Positions 1-5,427 of a stretch of DNA of 6,183 nucleotides are shown piece after piece (positions within the stretch are counted from its first letter, which is position 1; every line of letters starts with the position of its first letter). The position numbers and the translations under genes are program-made. Source of the stretch: Bacillota bacterium (GTDB taxonomy: Bacteria > Bacillota > Clostridia > Lachnospirales > Lachnospiraceae); contig JAEZLY010000278.1 of NCBI GenBank assembly GCA_023414985.1, forward strand, positions 1-6,183, written 5' to 3'. The notes below the pieces were generated by a model that saw nothing but the letters and a program-made list of their open reading frames with translations, was not told the DNA's origin and did no database searches.

Positions 1-56
1 TTTGCGGAGAGTGTATTGATACCTGCCCGAAGAAGGTCATTTCTTATAAAATGTAA
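1..56 (+). CDS. C-terminal end of a 4Fe-4S ferredoxin-domain protein (5' partial)
   Basis: Only the last 17 codons are in the window, read in the frame that starts at base 3 and ends at the TAA at 54-56. They encode CGECIDTCPKKVISYKM. The Cys-x2-Cys-x3-Cys-Pro spacing is the second half of the classic 4Fe-4S cluster motif of bacterial ferredoxin domains, which usually sits near the C-terminus of small ferredoxins or of multidomain electron-transfer proteins. The protein is therefore probably an iron-sulfur electron carrier or a subunit carrying such a domain, but the parent family cannot be told from this fragment. The PadR gene follows after 14 bases, close enough for one transcript. Confidence 0.75.
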   Translation, partial: CGECIDTCPKKVISYKM

Positions 57-70
57 TAACAGAGGTGCTT

Positions 71-730
71 ATGAAGAAGACAAGATTTGTAATATTGGGG
101 TTACTGAATGAGGAACCTCTTAGTGGCTATGATATAAAGAAGATCATTGATATCCGGATGTCCTTCTTCTGGCAGGAAAGCTATGGACAAATCTATCCCG
201 AGCTCGGTAAGCTGCGAGAGGAGGGACTTATAGAACAGGTAATCGATGAGCCCTCGAATGCGGTGAAGCACGACTACGACAGCCTGCCGGAAGGCCCCTG
301 GGAGAATATACTAAAGCCGGTGGACTCGGAGGAAGCAGAAAGAAAATCGGCTTCCGGTGGCAGCGGGAAGGATGTTTCACGGCATGAGAAAATCAGATAT
401 CGCATTACACTCAAAGGGCGGGAAGCCTTAAAGAAGTGGATGGAAGCGGAGAATGAGAAGGATACTGCACGCAGTGAATTTCTGCTCAAGATGTATCTGG
501 CATCAGAGGATAACAAAGAAGAGATGAAAAGACATCTGAAGGATTTCCGGCAGCAGGCACGGCAGAAGGTAATCTTATTTACCATGTTTCAGAAGGAGCT
601 GCGGATGCTCGCTGAAAGTCATAGCAATCACAGACAATTGTTGAAGGTGCTGGACTTAGGACTTCGTCAGGCAATGCTGTATGAAGAGTGGAGTAATGAA
701 ATGCTCGAGGACATGGCAAACAATGAATGA
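71..730 (+). CDS. PadR-family transcriptional regulator with an enlarged wing
   Basis: This 219-residue protein is a PadR-type winged-helix regulator, a cytoplasmic DNA-binding dimer that usually represses neighbouring or own genes in response to a small ligand. The N-terminal domain is typical: FVILGLLNEEPLSGYDIKK (residues 6-24), then the recognition-helix segment SYGQIYPELGKLREEGLIE (37-55). The wing returns at YRITLKGREALKKWM (110-124), and the rest is the helical C-terminal dimerisation domain, as in the longer (Vir_act_alpha_C) PadR proteins. Between the two wing strands lie about 50 polar residues (58-107) with a Ser/Gly-rich stretch (SASGGSGKD, 93-101), where family members usually have only 10-20. 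I chose ATG 71 because AGAGG at 61-65 sits 5 bases upstream; a GTG at 65 would overlap that site. It is probably co-transcribed with the upstream ferredoxin-type gene. The effector and target are unknown, and no terminator is visible after the stop. Confidence 0.88.
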   Translation: MKKTRFVILGLLNEEPLSGYDIKKIIDIRMSFFWQESYGQIYPELGKLREEGLIEQVIDEPSNAVKHDYDSLPEGPWENILKPVDSEEAERKSASGGSGKDVSRHEKIRYRITLKGREALKKWMEAENEKDTARSEFLLKMYLASEDNKEEMKRHLKDFRQQARQKVILFTMFQKELRMLAESHSNHRQLLKVLDLGLRQAMLYEEWSNEMLEDMANNE

Positions 731-807
731 TATTCTGCCAGTTTAAATGAGTAAGTAAAATTGTAGTGATAAATCATGGGAAGGTAATAGATATAACTAA
801 AAACCGC

Positions 808-837
808 TTGACATTATGCAAGGCATTGAATTATATT
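808..837 (+). promoter_or_regulatory. sigma-A type promoter of the valS T-box leader
   Basis: A perfect -35 box TTGACA at 808-813 is followed after 18 bases by TATATT at 832-837 (TTATAT at 831-836 gives 17). Transcription would start near 844, about 15 bases before the first recognisable T-box sequence. The A/T-rich surroundings and the position directly before the leader support it. Confidence 0.8.
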
Positions 838-859
838 ATATTAATACTATATCAAAAAA

Positions 860-1129
860 TGTAGTGATGGAGAGGATTAGGTAAGGGAAGCTTATCAGAG
901 AGGACCATCCGCCGGCTGAAAGGTGGTTCAAAGCAAGCTTATCGAAGGTAGCTCCGGAACAGCAGCTCAGAAGCCTACGGGTGCGTAAGAGTTGCCGGGT
1001 AGTCCCGTTACAGACGCAGAGCAGACAGAATACGGAGCACAAACGCCCCAATGGATTGTAATGATTCAAACTGTCTGGAACAAAGGTGGTACCACGGTTC
1101 TTCGTCCTTTCAGACGAAGAACCTTTTTT
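860..1129 (+). ncRNA. T-box leader, valine-specific (tRNA-sensing riboswitch)
   Basis: This leader binds uncharged tRNA and so allows transcription into valS. Stem I is seen in the AGAGGATTAGGTAAGG segment (871-886), the AG-bulge segment AGAGAGGACC (896-905), and the distal hairpin GGACCATC (902-909) pairing with GGTGGTTC (922-929). The conserved GAA before the specifier is at 944-946, and one base later GTA (948-950) occupies the codon position, matching how GGC sits after CGAAA in the B. subtilis glyQS leader; GTA is a valine codon. The T-box sequence AAGGTGGTACCACG lies at 1083-1096. Its TGGT bulge (1087-1090) would pair with ACCA, fitting discriminator A73 expected for tRNA-Val. An antiterminator can form with GAAC 1078-1081 pairing GTTC 1097-1100, which excludes the terminator. 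Overlapping ATC (941-943) and GGT (947-949) are less likely specifiers. The gene downstream, valS, agrees with valine. Confidence 0.93.
1096..1129 (+). terminator. T-box regulated intrinsic terminator
   Basis: GGTTCTTCGTC (1096-1106) and GACGAAGAACC (1113-1123) form a perfect 11-bp stem with a six-base loop, followed by six T (1124-1129). Bases 1097-1100 are shared with the T-box antiterminator, so the two structures are mutually exclusive. Confidence 0.93.
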
Positions 1130-1161
1130 AATTCATAAAACTCCGTTTTATGAATTAAAAA
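1125..1161. repeat. 17-bp perfect hairpin fused to the T-box terminator tail
   Basis: Bases 1125-1141 and 1145-1161 are exactly complementary over 17 positions, leaving a three-base loop (TCC). The left arm reuses five T of the terminator tract. It is A/T-rich and followed by no T-run, so it is not an ordinary second terminator. It may act as a stabilising structure in read-through RNA, or be a leftover of a small insertion. Its function is unknown. Confidence 0.75.
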
Positions 1162-1313
1162 GTACTTCCCTTAATTAACAGCGGAGGAGTCATTTCGGGT
1201 ACAATATACTTGTATTAATTGTGATGTTGTACTTAAGAAATCGGTAAGACTTACTGTTTATTTCGTTACACTCTTATAATAATCTAATTATAAGTGAAAG
1301 CTTTGTAGAAACA
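1162..1313. other. A/T-rich leader segment without a gene
   Basis: No coding region of credible length is seen here on either strand. The segment holds the palindrome TTAATTAA (1171-1178), a Shine-Dalgarno-like GGAGGAG (1183-1189) with no ATG or GTG at a usable distance, GTACAA/TTGTAC as a distant inverted pair (1199-1204 and 1226-1231), and TTATAAT/ATTATAA (1274-1280 and 1287-1293) flanking a six-base spacer. Together with the next element it makes the spacing between the T-box terminator and valS unusually long. Confidence 0.6.
1251..1280 (+). promoter_or_regulatory. possible secondary promoter upstream of the structured element and valS
   Basis: TATAAT at 1275-1280 matches the -10 consensus exactly, but the -35 at the right distance is poor (TTACTG at 1251-1256, 18-base spacing). 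If used, transcription would begin near 1287 and bypass the T-box, or produce a short RNA from the structured element. The support is the -10 box alone. Confidence 0.3.
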
Positions 1314-1543
1314 GGTACTATGATCATGATAGTATATTTTGAATGACTAAACTGCGATCCTGGTAACACTTGCTGAGCTCATGGAGTGCTAGGTCGGGAA
1401 AATGTCCATGGAAGGACATTTTAGGTGCGTGTGACATGGAGGTCACTACGCACCGACCAACAGCTTGAACTCCATGAGCGAAGTGTAGTGTTACCGGAGA
1501 GCAGTTATCGGAAAGAAAAATATAGTATCATGACTATAGGACC
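1314..1543 (+). repeat. large nested inverted-repeat / structured RNA element of unknown family
   Basis: Read as one RNA, this stretch folds into about 78 nested pairs in 230 bases. The arms pair as 1314-1340 with 1517-1543 (24 of 27), 1350-1355 with 1501-1506 (AACTGC/GCAGTT), 1362-1370 with 1487-1495 (9 bp), 1377-1387 with 1469-1479 (11 bp, perfect), GCT 1388-1390 with AGC 1462-1464, and 1392-1395 with 1455-1458. These enclose a three-way junction with two hairpins: 1399-1407/1414-1422 (9 bp, loop ATGGAA) and 1424-1435/1442-1454 (12 bp with one bulged T, loop ATGGAG). Complementarity fades outward to about 1302 and 1554. It contains no credible gene. The end-to-end symmetry fits a MITE-like insertion; the branched core fits a structured leader or small RNA. 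It is not a tRNA and I match it to no known RNA family. The strand is given as that of valS, but the symmetry leaves orientation open. Confidence 0.8.
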
Positions 1544-1570
1544 GTCCCTAGAACCGTTCCTAGAACGTTT
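1539..1570. repeat. degenerate 12-base tandem repeat
   Basis: GGACCGTCCCTA (1539-1550) is followed by GAACCGTTCCTA (1551-1562), 10 of 12 identical, and by a partial third unit GAACGTTT (1563-1570). It sits on the right edge of the large inverted-repeat element, 45 bases before the valS start. Its role is unknown. Confidence 0.5.
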
Positions 1571-1601
1571 AACTGAAATCATCAAATATATTACACCCCG
1601 A

Positions 1602-1608
1602 AAGGAAG
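1602..1608 (+). promoter_or_regulatory. ribosome binding site of valS
   Basis: AAGGAAG at 1602-1608 precedes ATG 1615 with its AGGA core (1603-1606) 8 bases upstream. It fixes the start and rules out the overlapping out-of-frame reading that begins inside the structured element. Confidence 0.75.
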
Positions 1609-1614
1609 AGAACC

Positions 1615-4278
1615 ATGGAAAAAGAACTAGCGAAAACCTATGACCCCAAGGATATTGAGGAACGCCTGTACCATAAGTGGGAGGAGAAGAAGTACTTCCA
1701 TGCTGTGGCGGATCGCAGCAAGAAGCCCTTCACGATTGTGATTCCCCCGCCGAATATCACAGGCCAGCTTCATATGGGCCATGCTTTAGATAACACGATG
1801 CAGGATATCTTAATCCGTTTTAAGAGGATGCAGGGCTACAATGCGCTTTGGCAGCCCGGAACCGACCATGCAAGCATTGCAACCGAGGTTAAGATTATTG
1901 AGCAGATGCGCAAGGAAGGTATCGCCAATAAGGAGGATATCGGAAGAGAGGCATTTCTCGAGCGTGCTTGGAAATGGAAGGAAGAATACGGTGGAAGAAT
2001 TATTTCCCAGCTGAAGAAATTAGGTTCCTCCTGTGATTGGGACAGAGAACGCTTTACGATGGATGAAGGCTGCTCAAAGGCTGTAAATGAGGTGTTCATT
2101 AAGTTATATAACGAGGGCTATATCTATAAAGGATCCAGAATAATCAACTGGTGTCCGGTATGCCAGACCTCCATCTCCGATGCCGAGGTTGAGCATGAGG
2201 AGCAGGCCGGACATTTCTGGCACATCAAATATCCGATCGTCGGTGAAGAGGGCTTTGTAGAGGTAGCCACCACCAGACCCGAGACGATGCTTGGAGATAC
2301 AGCGGTAGCGGTTCACCCTGAGGATGAGAGATACAAGCACCTGATCGGCAAGACCGTACTACTGCCGATTATGAACCGTGAGATTCCTGTCGTTGCTGAT
2401 TACTATGTAGATAAAGAATTCGGTACCGGTGTTGTTAAGATTACCCCGGCACATGATCCTAACGACTTTGAAGTGGGAAAGAGACATAACCTTCCGGAAA
2501 TCAATGTCATGAACGATGATGCAACCATCAATGCCAGCGGTGGCAAGTATCAGGGCATGGATCGTTATGAAGCACGTAAGGCAATCGTAAATGAGCTGAA
2601 GGAACTGGGGCTGCTTGTAAAGGTAGAGGATCACAGCCATAACGTAGGTACCCATGACCGTTGCCATACTACGGTAGAGCCGTTGATTAAGCAGCAGTGG
2701 TTCGTAAAGATGGATGAACTGATCAAGCCTGCCATCTATGGAGTTAAGACAGGAGATATCCAGTTCGTTCCGGAACGTTTTGATAAGATTTATTATAACT
2801 GGGCAGAGAATATCAGAGACTGGTGTATCTCCAGACAGCTCTGGTGGGGACATCGAATCCCTGCTTATTACTGTGACGGCTGCGGTGAAATCATCGTATC
2901 CAGAGAGGAACCCTCCAGGTGTCCGAAGTGTGGTTCTACTCACTTAAGACAGGACGAGGACACTCTGGATACCTGGTTCAGCTCTGCTTTATGGCCGTTC
3001 TCGACCCTTGGTTGGCCGGAGAAGACTGAGGATCTGGATTATTTCTATCCGACAGACGTACTGGTAACCGGATACGATATCATCTTCTTCTGGGTACTGC
3101 GTATGGTATTCTCAGGCTACGCACACATGGGCAAGAAACCTTTCAGTAAGGTACTGATCCATGGCCTCGTCAGAGATTCCCAGGGAAGGAAGATGAGTAA
3201 ATCCCTCGGCAACGGTATTGACCCATTAGAAGTAATTGATAAATATGGAGCGGATGCGCTCCGATTCTCTCTGATTACCGGCAATGCACCCGGTAATGAT
3301 ATGCGTTTCTACTGGGAGAGAGTAGAGGCCAGCCGTAACTTTGCCAATAAGGTATGGAACGCTTCCCGATTCATCATGATGAATCTCGAAAAGGCTGAAA
3401 TCGGTGAAAAGCTTGATGAGAAGCTTCTGACCATAGCTGATAAATGGATCCTTTCCAGAGTAAATTCTTTGGTTACCGAGGTAACCGAAGGTCTGGAGAA
3501 TTATGATCTGGGTATTTCCGCGCAGAAGGTAAATGATTTCATCTGGGAGGAATTCTGCGACTGGTATGTGGAGATGGTGAAACCCAGACTGTACAGTGAG
3601 ACGGATGAGACCAAGGCTGCGGCACTCTGGACTCTGAAGTATGTATTGACAACCTCCTTAAAGCTGCTGCATCCTTATATGCCATTCGTCACAGAAGAGA
3701 TTTTTTGTACACTTCAGGAAATGTCAGGTCATAAGGAAGCAGATTCGATCATGATCTCCAATTGGCCGGTATACAATCAGAGCTTCGAGTATGAAAAGGA
3801 AGCGGAAGCAGTTGAGCTGATCAAGGAAGCAGTAAAGGGTATCCGAAATGTACGTACGGAGATGAATGTTCCTCCGAGCAGGAAGGCTACTGTGATTGTT
3901 GTATCCGACAGCGAGAAGATACGTACGATCTTTACGGACAGCAAGGTGTTCTTTGCAACCCTGGGCTATGCCAATGAGATATTGGTTCAGCAGGATAAGG
4001 CAGGAATTTCTGAGGATGCAGTATCCACAGTGGTTCCCGGAGCGGTTATCTATATTCCGTTTGCGGATCTGGTAGATATTGATAAAGAAATCGAACGTCT
4101 TACCAAGGAGAAGGAACGTCTCGAAGGTGAATTAAAGCGTGTAACCGCAATGCTTGCTAATCCGAACTTCGTCAATAAGGCACCGGAGAACAAGCTCACG
4201 GAAGAACGGGCAAAGCTTGATAAATATACGGATATGATGAAGCAGGTAACCGATCGTTTGACCTACTTAAGTAAATAA
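1615..4278 (+). CDS. valS: valyl-tRNA synthetase
   Basis: Cytoplasmic class Ia aminoacyl-tRNA synthetase that attaches valine to tRNA-Val using ATP and hydrolyses mischarged Thr-tRNA-Val. The 887 residues are full length for bacterial ValRS. The catalytic Rossmann domain carries the HIGH signature as HMGH (53-56, within PPPNITGQLHMGH) and KMSKS (526-530). The CP1 editing domain shows TTRPET (219-224) and GTGVVKITPAHDPND (270-284). WCISRQ lies at 403-408. Two cysteine pairs, C420/C423 and C436/C439, look like a zinc ribbon, and a further pair, C180/C183, sits before the editing domain. The anticodon-binding helical domain runs from about 609 to 760. The C-terminal tRNA-binding coiled coil spans about 818-885, rich in Glu/Lys/Leu heptads. 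The start has a good ribosome binding site and the expected N-terminus. Expression should be controlled by the valine T-box upstream. No internal break is seen. The only oddity is the 485 bases between the leader terminator and the start codon. Confidence 0.98.
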   Translation: MEKELAKTYDPKDIEERLYHKWEEKKYFHAVADRSKKPFTIVIPPPNITGQLHMGHALDNTMQDILIRFKRMQGYNALWQPGTDHASIATEVKIIEQMRKEGIANKEDIGREAFLERAWKWKEEYGGRIISQLKKLGSSCDWDRERFTMDEGCSKAVNEVFIKLYNEGYIYKGSRIINWCPVCQTSISDAEVEHEEQAGHFWHIKYPIVGEEGFVEVATTRPETMLGDTAVAVHPEDERYKHLIGKTVLLPIMNREIPVVADYYVDKEFGTGVVKITPAHDPNDFEVGKRHNLPEINVMNDDATINASGGKYQGMDRYEARKAIVNELKELGLLVKVEDHSHNVGTHDRCHTTVEPLIKQQWFVKMDELIKPAIYGVKTGDIQFVPERFDKIYYNWAENIRDWCISRQLWWGHRIPAYYCDGCGEIIVSREEPSRCPKCGSTHLRQDEDTLDTWFSSALWPFSTLGWPEKTEDLDYFYPTDVLVTGYDIIFFWVLRMVFSGYAHMGKKPFSKVLIHGLVRDSQGRKMSKSLGNGIDPLEVIDKYGADALRFSLITGNAPGNDMRFYWERVEASRNFANKVWNASRFIMMNLEKAEIGEKLDEKLLTIADKWILSRVNSLVTEVTEGLENYDLGISAQKVNDFIWEEFCDWYVEMVKPRLYSETDETKAAALWTLKYVLTTSLKLLHPYMPFVTEEIFCTLQEMSGHKEADSIMISNWPVYNQSFEYEKEAEAVELIKEAVKGIRNVRTEMNVPPSRKATVIVVSDSEKIRTIFTDSKVFFATLGYANEILVQQDKAGISEDAVSTVVPGAVIYIPFADLVDIDKEIERLTKEKERLEGELKRVTAMLANPNFVNKAPENKLTEERAKLDKYTDMMKQVTDRLTYLSK

Positions 4279-4284
4279 TAATTT

Positions 4285-4324
4285 ATCGGCTCTGTTGGTA
4301 TAGTTACGAACAGAGCCGGTTTCT
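4285..4324 (+). terminator. probable intrinsic terminator after valS
   Basis: CGGCTCTGTT (4287-4296) pairs perfectly with AACAGAGCCG (4309-4318), and the outer T4286-G4319 and A4285-T4320 can add two pairs. The 12-base loop may close further through GTA/TAC. The tail (TTTC, with only three T in a row) is weak, so termination may be incomplete. The hairpin starts 6 bases after the valS stop. Confidence 0.65.
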
Positions 4325-4371
4325 GTGCAAATTGGTTAACAACAGCATGAATTACAATATATTCCTTGTGA

Positions 4372-4393
4372 TTTTCAATAACAAAATTGAAAA
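4372..4393. promoter_or_regulatory. inverted repeat just upstream of the PTS-operon promoter (possible operator)
   Basis: TTTTCAAT (4372-4379) and ATTGAAAA (4386-4393) are perfect inverted copies around a six-base spacer and end 7 bases before the -35 box. The location suits an activator or repressor site. No regulator can be named, and it does not match the CcpA cre consensus. Confidence 0.35.
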
Positions 4394-4400
4394 ATAGATA

Positions 4401-4429
4401 TTGACATATAGCTGTTTTGTTGCTAGACT
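4401..4429 (+). promoter_or_regulatory. promoter of the antiterminator-PTS operon (extended -10)
   Basis: A perfect -35 box TTGACA (4401-4406) is followed after 17 bases by TAGACT (4424-4429, 4 of 6), preceded by TG at 4421-4422, which makes an extended -10. The start point would be near 4436, about 17 bases before the RAT sequence. Confidence 0.75.
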
Positions 4430-4452
4430 AAAAGCAGATATGAAATATGGAT

Positions 4453-4480
4453 GGATTGTTACTGGAGAGCAGGCAAGACC
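4453..4480 (+). promoter_or_regulatory. ribonucleic antiterminator (RAT) of the BglG/LicT/SacY type
   Basis: GGATTGTTACTG (4453-4464) and GCAGGCAAGACC (4469-4480), separated by GAGA, match the RAT sequences known from the sac and bgl/lic systems of Bacillus subtilis almost base for base. Compared with the versions I remember, the apical loop is about one base shorter. Binding of the unphosphorylated-PRD1 antiterminator dimer would stabilise this hairpin. Its 3' end (4475-4480) is also the start of the terminator stem, so the two cannot form together. The antiterminator gene lies directly downstream. Confidence 0.93.
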
Positions 4481-4522
4481 AAATTTTATGGAATACTAGT
4501 TCCATAGGGTTTGGTCTTTTTT
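4475..4522 (+). terminator. RAT-controlled intrinsic terminator
   Basis: Bases 4475-4493 pair with 4500-4518 over 19 continuous positions (AAGACCAAA with TTTGGTCTT, three T-G wobbles, TATGGAA with TTCCATA), around loop TACTAG and followed by six T (4517-4522). Six bases of the left arm are shared with the RAT. Confidence 0.95.
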
Positions 4523-4560
4523 ATTCATAATTAATTAACTGACCGGCCAGTTCTTATATT

Positions 4561-4566
4561 GAGGTG
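4561..4566 (+). promoter_or_regulatory. ribosome binding site fixing the antiterminator start
   Basis: GAGGTG lies 6 bases before ATG 4573. The alternative in-frame GTG at 4564 falls inside this site, so ATG 4573 is preferred; the resulting histidine numbering supports this. Confidence 0.75.
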
Positions 4567-4572
4567 AACAGG

Positions 4573-5418
4573 ATGCAAGTGGAGCGTGTAATCAATAATA
4601 ACGTAATAAGCGCCTTTGACCCGAAAGGCAAGGAAGTAATCATTATGGGTAAGGGAATCGGCTTTCAGGCAAAGCCCGGAAAAGAAATCAATCAATCCAT
4701 GATTGAGAAAGTATTCTATCTGGAAAGCCAGACGGCTGTGGATAAGTTCAAGGAACTGATTGAAAATCTTCCGTTGGAGCATATTCAGGTATCCAATGAA
4801 ATCATTACCTACGCGGATAAGATTTTAAACCAAAAGCTGAATCCGAATATCTACATTACCCTGACGGATCATATCAGCTTTGCTATAGAGCGTTTTCAGA
4901 AGGACATGATTTTTGACAATCCACTGTTATGGGATGTGCAGCGGATGTACCGACAGGAATACTTAATCGGTGAGTATGCGATTGCATTGATTGAAAAGCG
5001 CCTTGGAATCCGGCTCCCGGTAGATGAGGCAGCCTCCATCGCTCTCCACGTCGTCAATGCGGAATATAACACGGTGATGAGTCAGACGATGAGCATTACG
5101 AAGCTGCTTCCGAAGGTGCTTCAGATTGTGAAGGAGGACTTCGGTATCATACTGGAAGAAGGCTCCTTGCAATTCGAACGATTAGTCAGCCATCTTCGGG
5201 TGATGATACAAAGGATATTAAGCAGGGATCAGTTGGATAATATAGATATGGAGTTTTGTGAGATGGTGAAAAAGCTTTATCCTGCGGAATTTTCCTGCAG
5301 TGAAAAGATTGCTGATTACCTAAAGGAAAGTTTTCAGGAAATCATTGTAGCAGAAGAGCTTGCGATGCTCACAGTTCACATCAGGAGAGTAGTTTTAGGA
5401 AGCCGTGCTAAGGATTAG
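4573..5418 (+). CDS. licT: BglG/LicT-family PRD transcription antiterminator
   Basis: RNA-binding antiterminator (281 residues; family members are about 275-285) whose activity is set by PTS phosphorylation. The N-terminal CAT RNA-binding domain is clear: MQVERVINNNVISAF, then MGKGIGFQ (residues 1 to about 56). PRD1 and PRD2 follow. The four regulatory histidines fall at H100, H159, H207 and H269, the same numbers as in B. subtilis LicT, which strongly supports the ATG 4573 start; H70 is additional. In the family, phosphorylation of PRD1 by a sugar-specific EII inactivates the protein when substrate is absent, and phosphorylation of PRD2 by HPr activates it. A RAT and terminator lie just upstream, so it probably controls its own operon. 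The stop TAG overlaps the AGGAGG of the next gene. LicT versus GlcT-like sugar specificity cannot be settled here; the RAT is of the LicT/SacY size rather than the longer GlcT type. Confidence 0.93.
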   Translation: MQVERVINNNVISAFDPKGKEVIIMGKGIGFQAKPGKEINQSMIEKVFYLESQTAVDKFKELIENLPLEHIQVSNEIITYADKILNQKLNPNIYITLTDHISFAIERFQKDMIFDNPLLWDVQRMYRQEYLIGEYAIALIEKRLGIRLPVDEAASIALHVVNAEYNTVMSQTMSITKLLPKVLQIVKEDFGIILEEGSLQFERLVSHLRVMIQRILSRDQLDNIDMEFCEMVKKLYPAEFSCSEKIADYLKESFQEIIVAEELAMLTVHIRRVVLGSRAKD

Positions 5419-5427
5419 GAGGACATC

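Noticed and set aside
731..807. Search for a terminator after the PadR gene
   Set aside because: No stable stem followed by T-rich sequence was found, so none is annotated; the upstream operon may end by another mechanism.
762..868. Direct repeat TGTAGTGAT at 762-770 and 860-868
   Set aside because: Nine bases in an A/T-rich stretch can arise by chance; the second copy is part of T-box stem I, and flanking bases do not match.
836..1069. 77-codon minus-strand open frame over the T-box
   Set aside because: It is antisense to the structured T-box RNA, which fully explains the sequence.
1362..1495. Cloverleaf-like fold as a possible tRNA gene
   Set aside because: Helices are far too long (9 to 12 bp), there is no TTC-containing T-loop or seven-base anticodon loop, and total length exceeds any tRNA.
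1425..1643. 72-codon open reading frame starting inside the structured element and overlapping the valS start
   Set aside because: It begins in a hairpin arm, has no ribosome binding site, resembles no family I know, and overlaps the well-supported valS start in another frame.
2359..2943. 194-codon open frame on the minus strand inside valS
   Set aside because: It lies wholly antisense to conserved valS editing and zinc-ribbon sequence and shows no recognisable domain; it is a shadow of the real gene.
4537..4552. Near-palindrome AACTG-ACCGGC-CAGTT before the antiterminator start
   Set aside because: Only five pairs around a six-base loop, too weak to call an operator or a translational control hairpin.
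4564..4572. Upstream GTG start for the antiterminator
   Set aside because: The GTG falls inside the ribosome binding site, and starting at ATG 4573 puts all four regulatory histidines on the LicT numbers.
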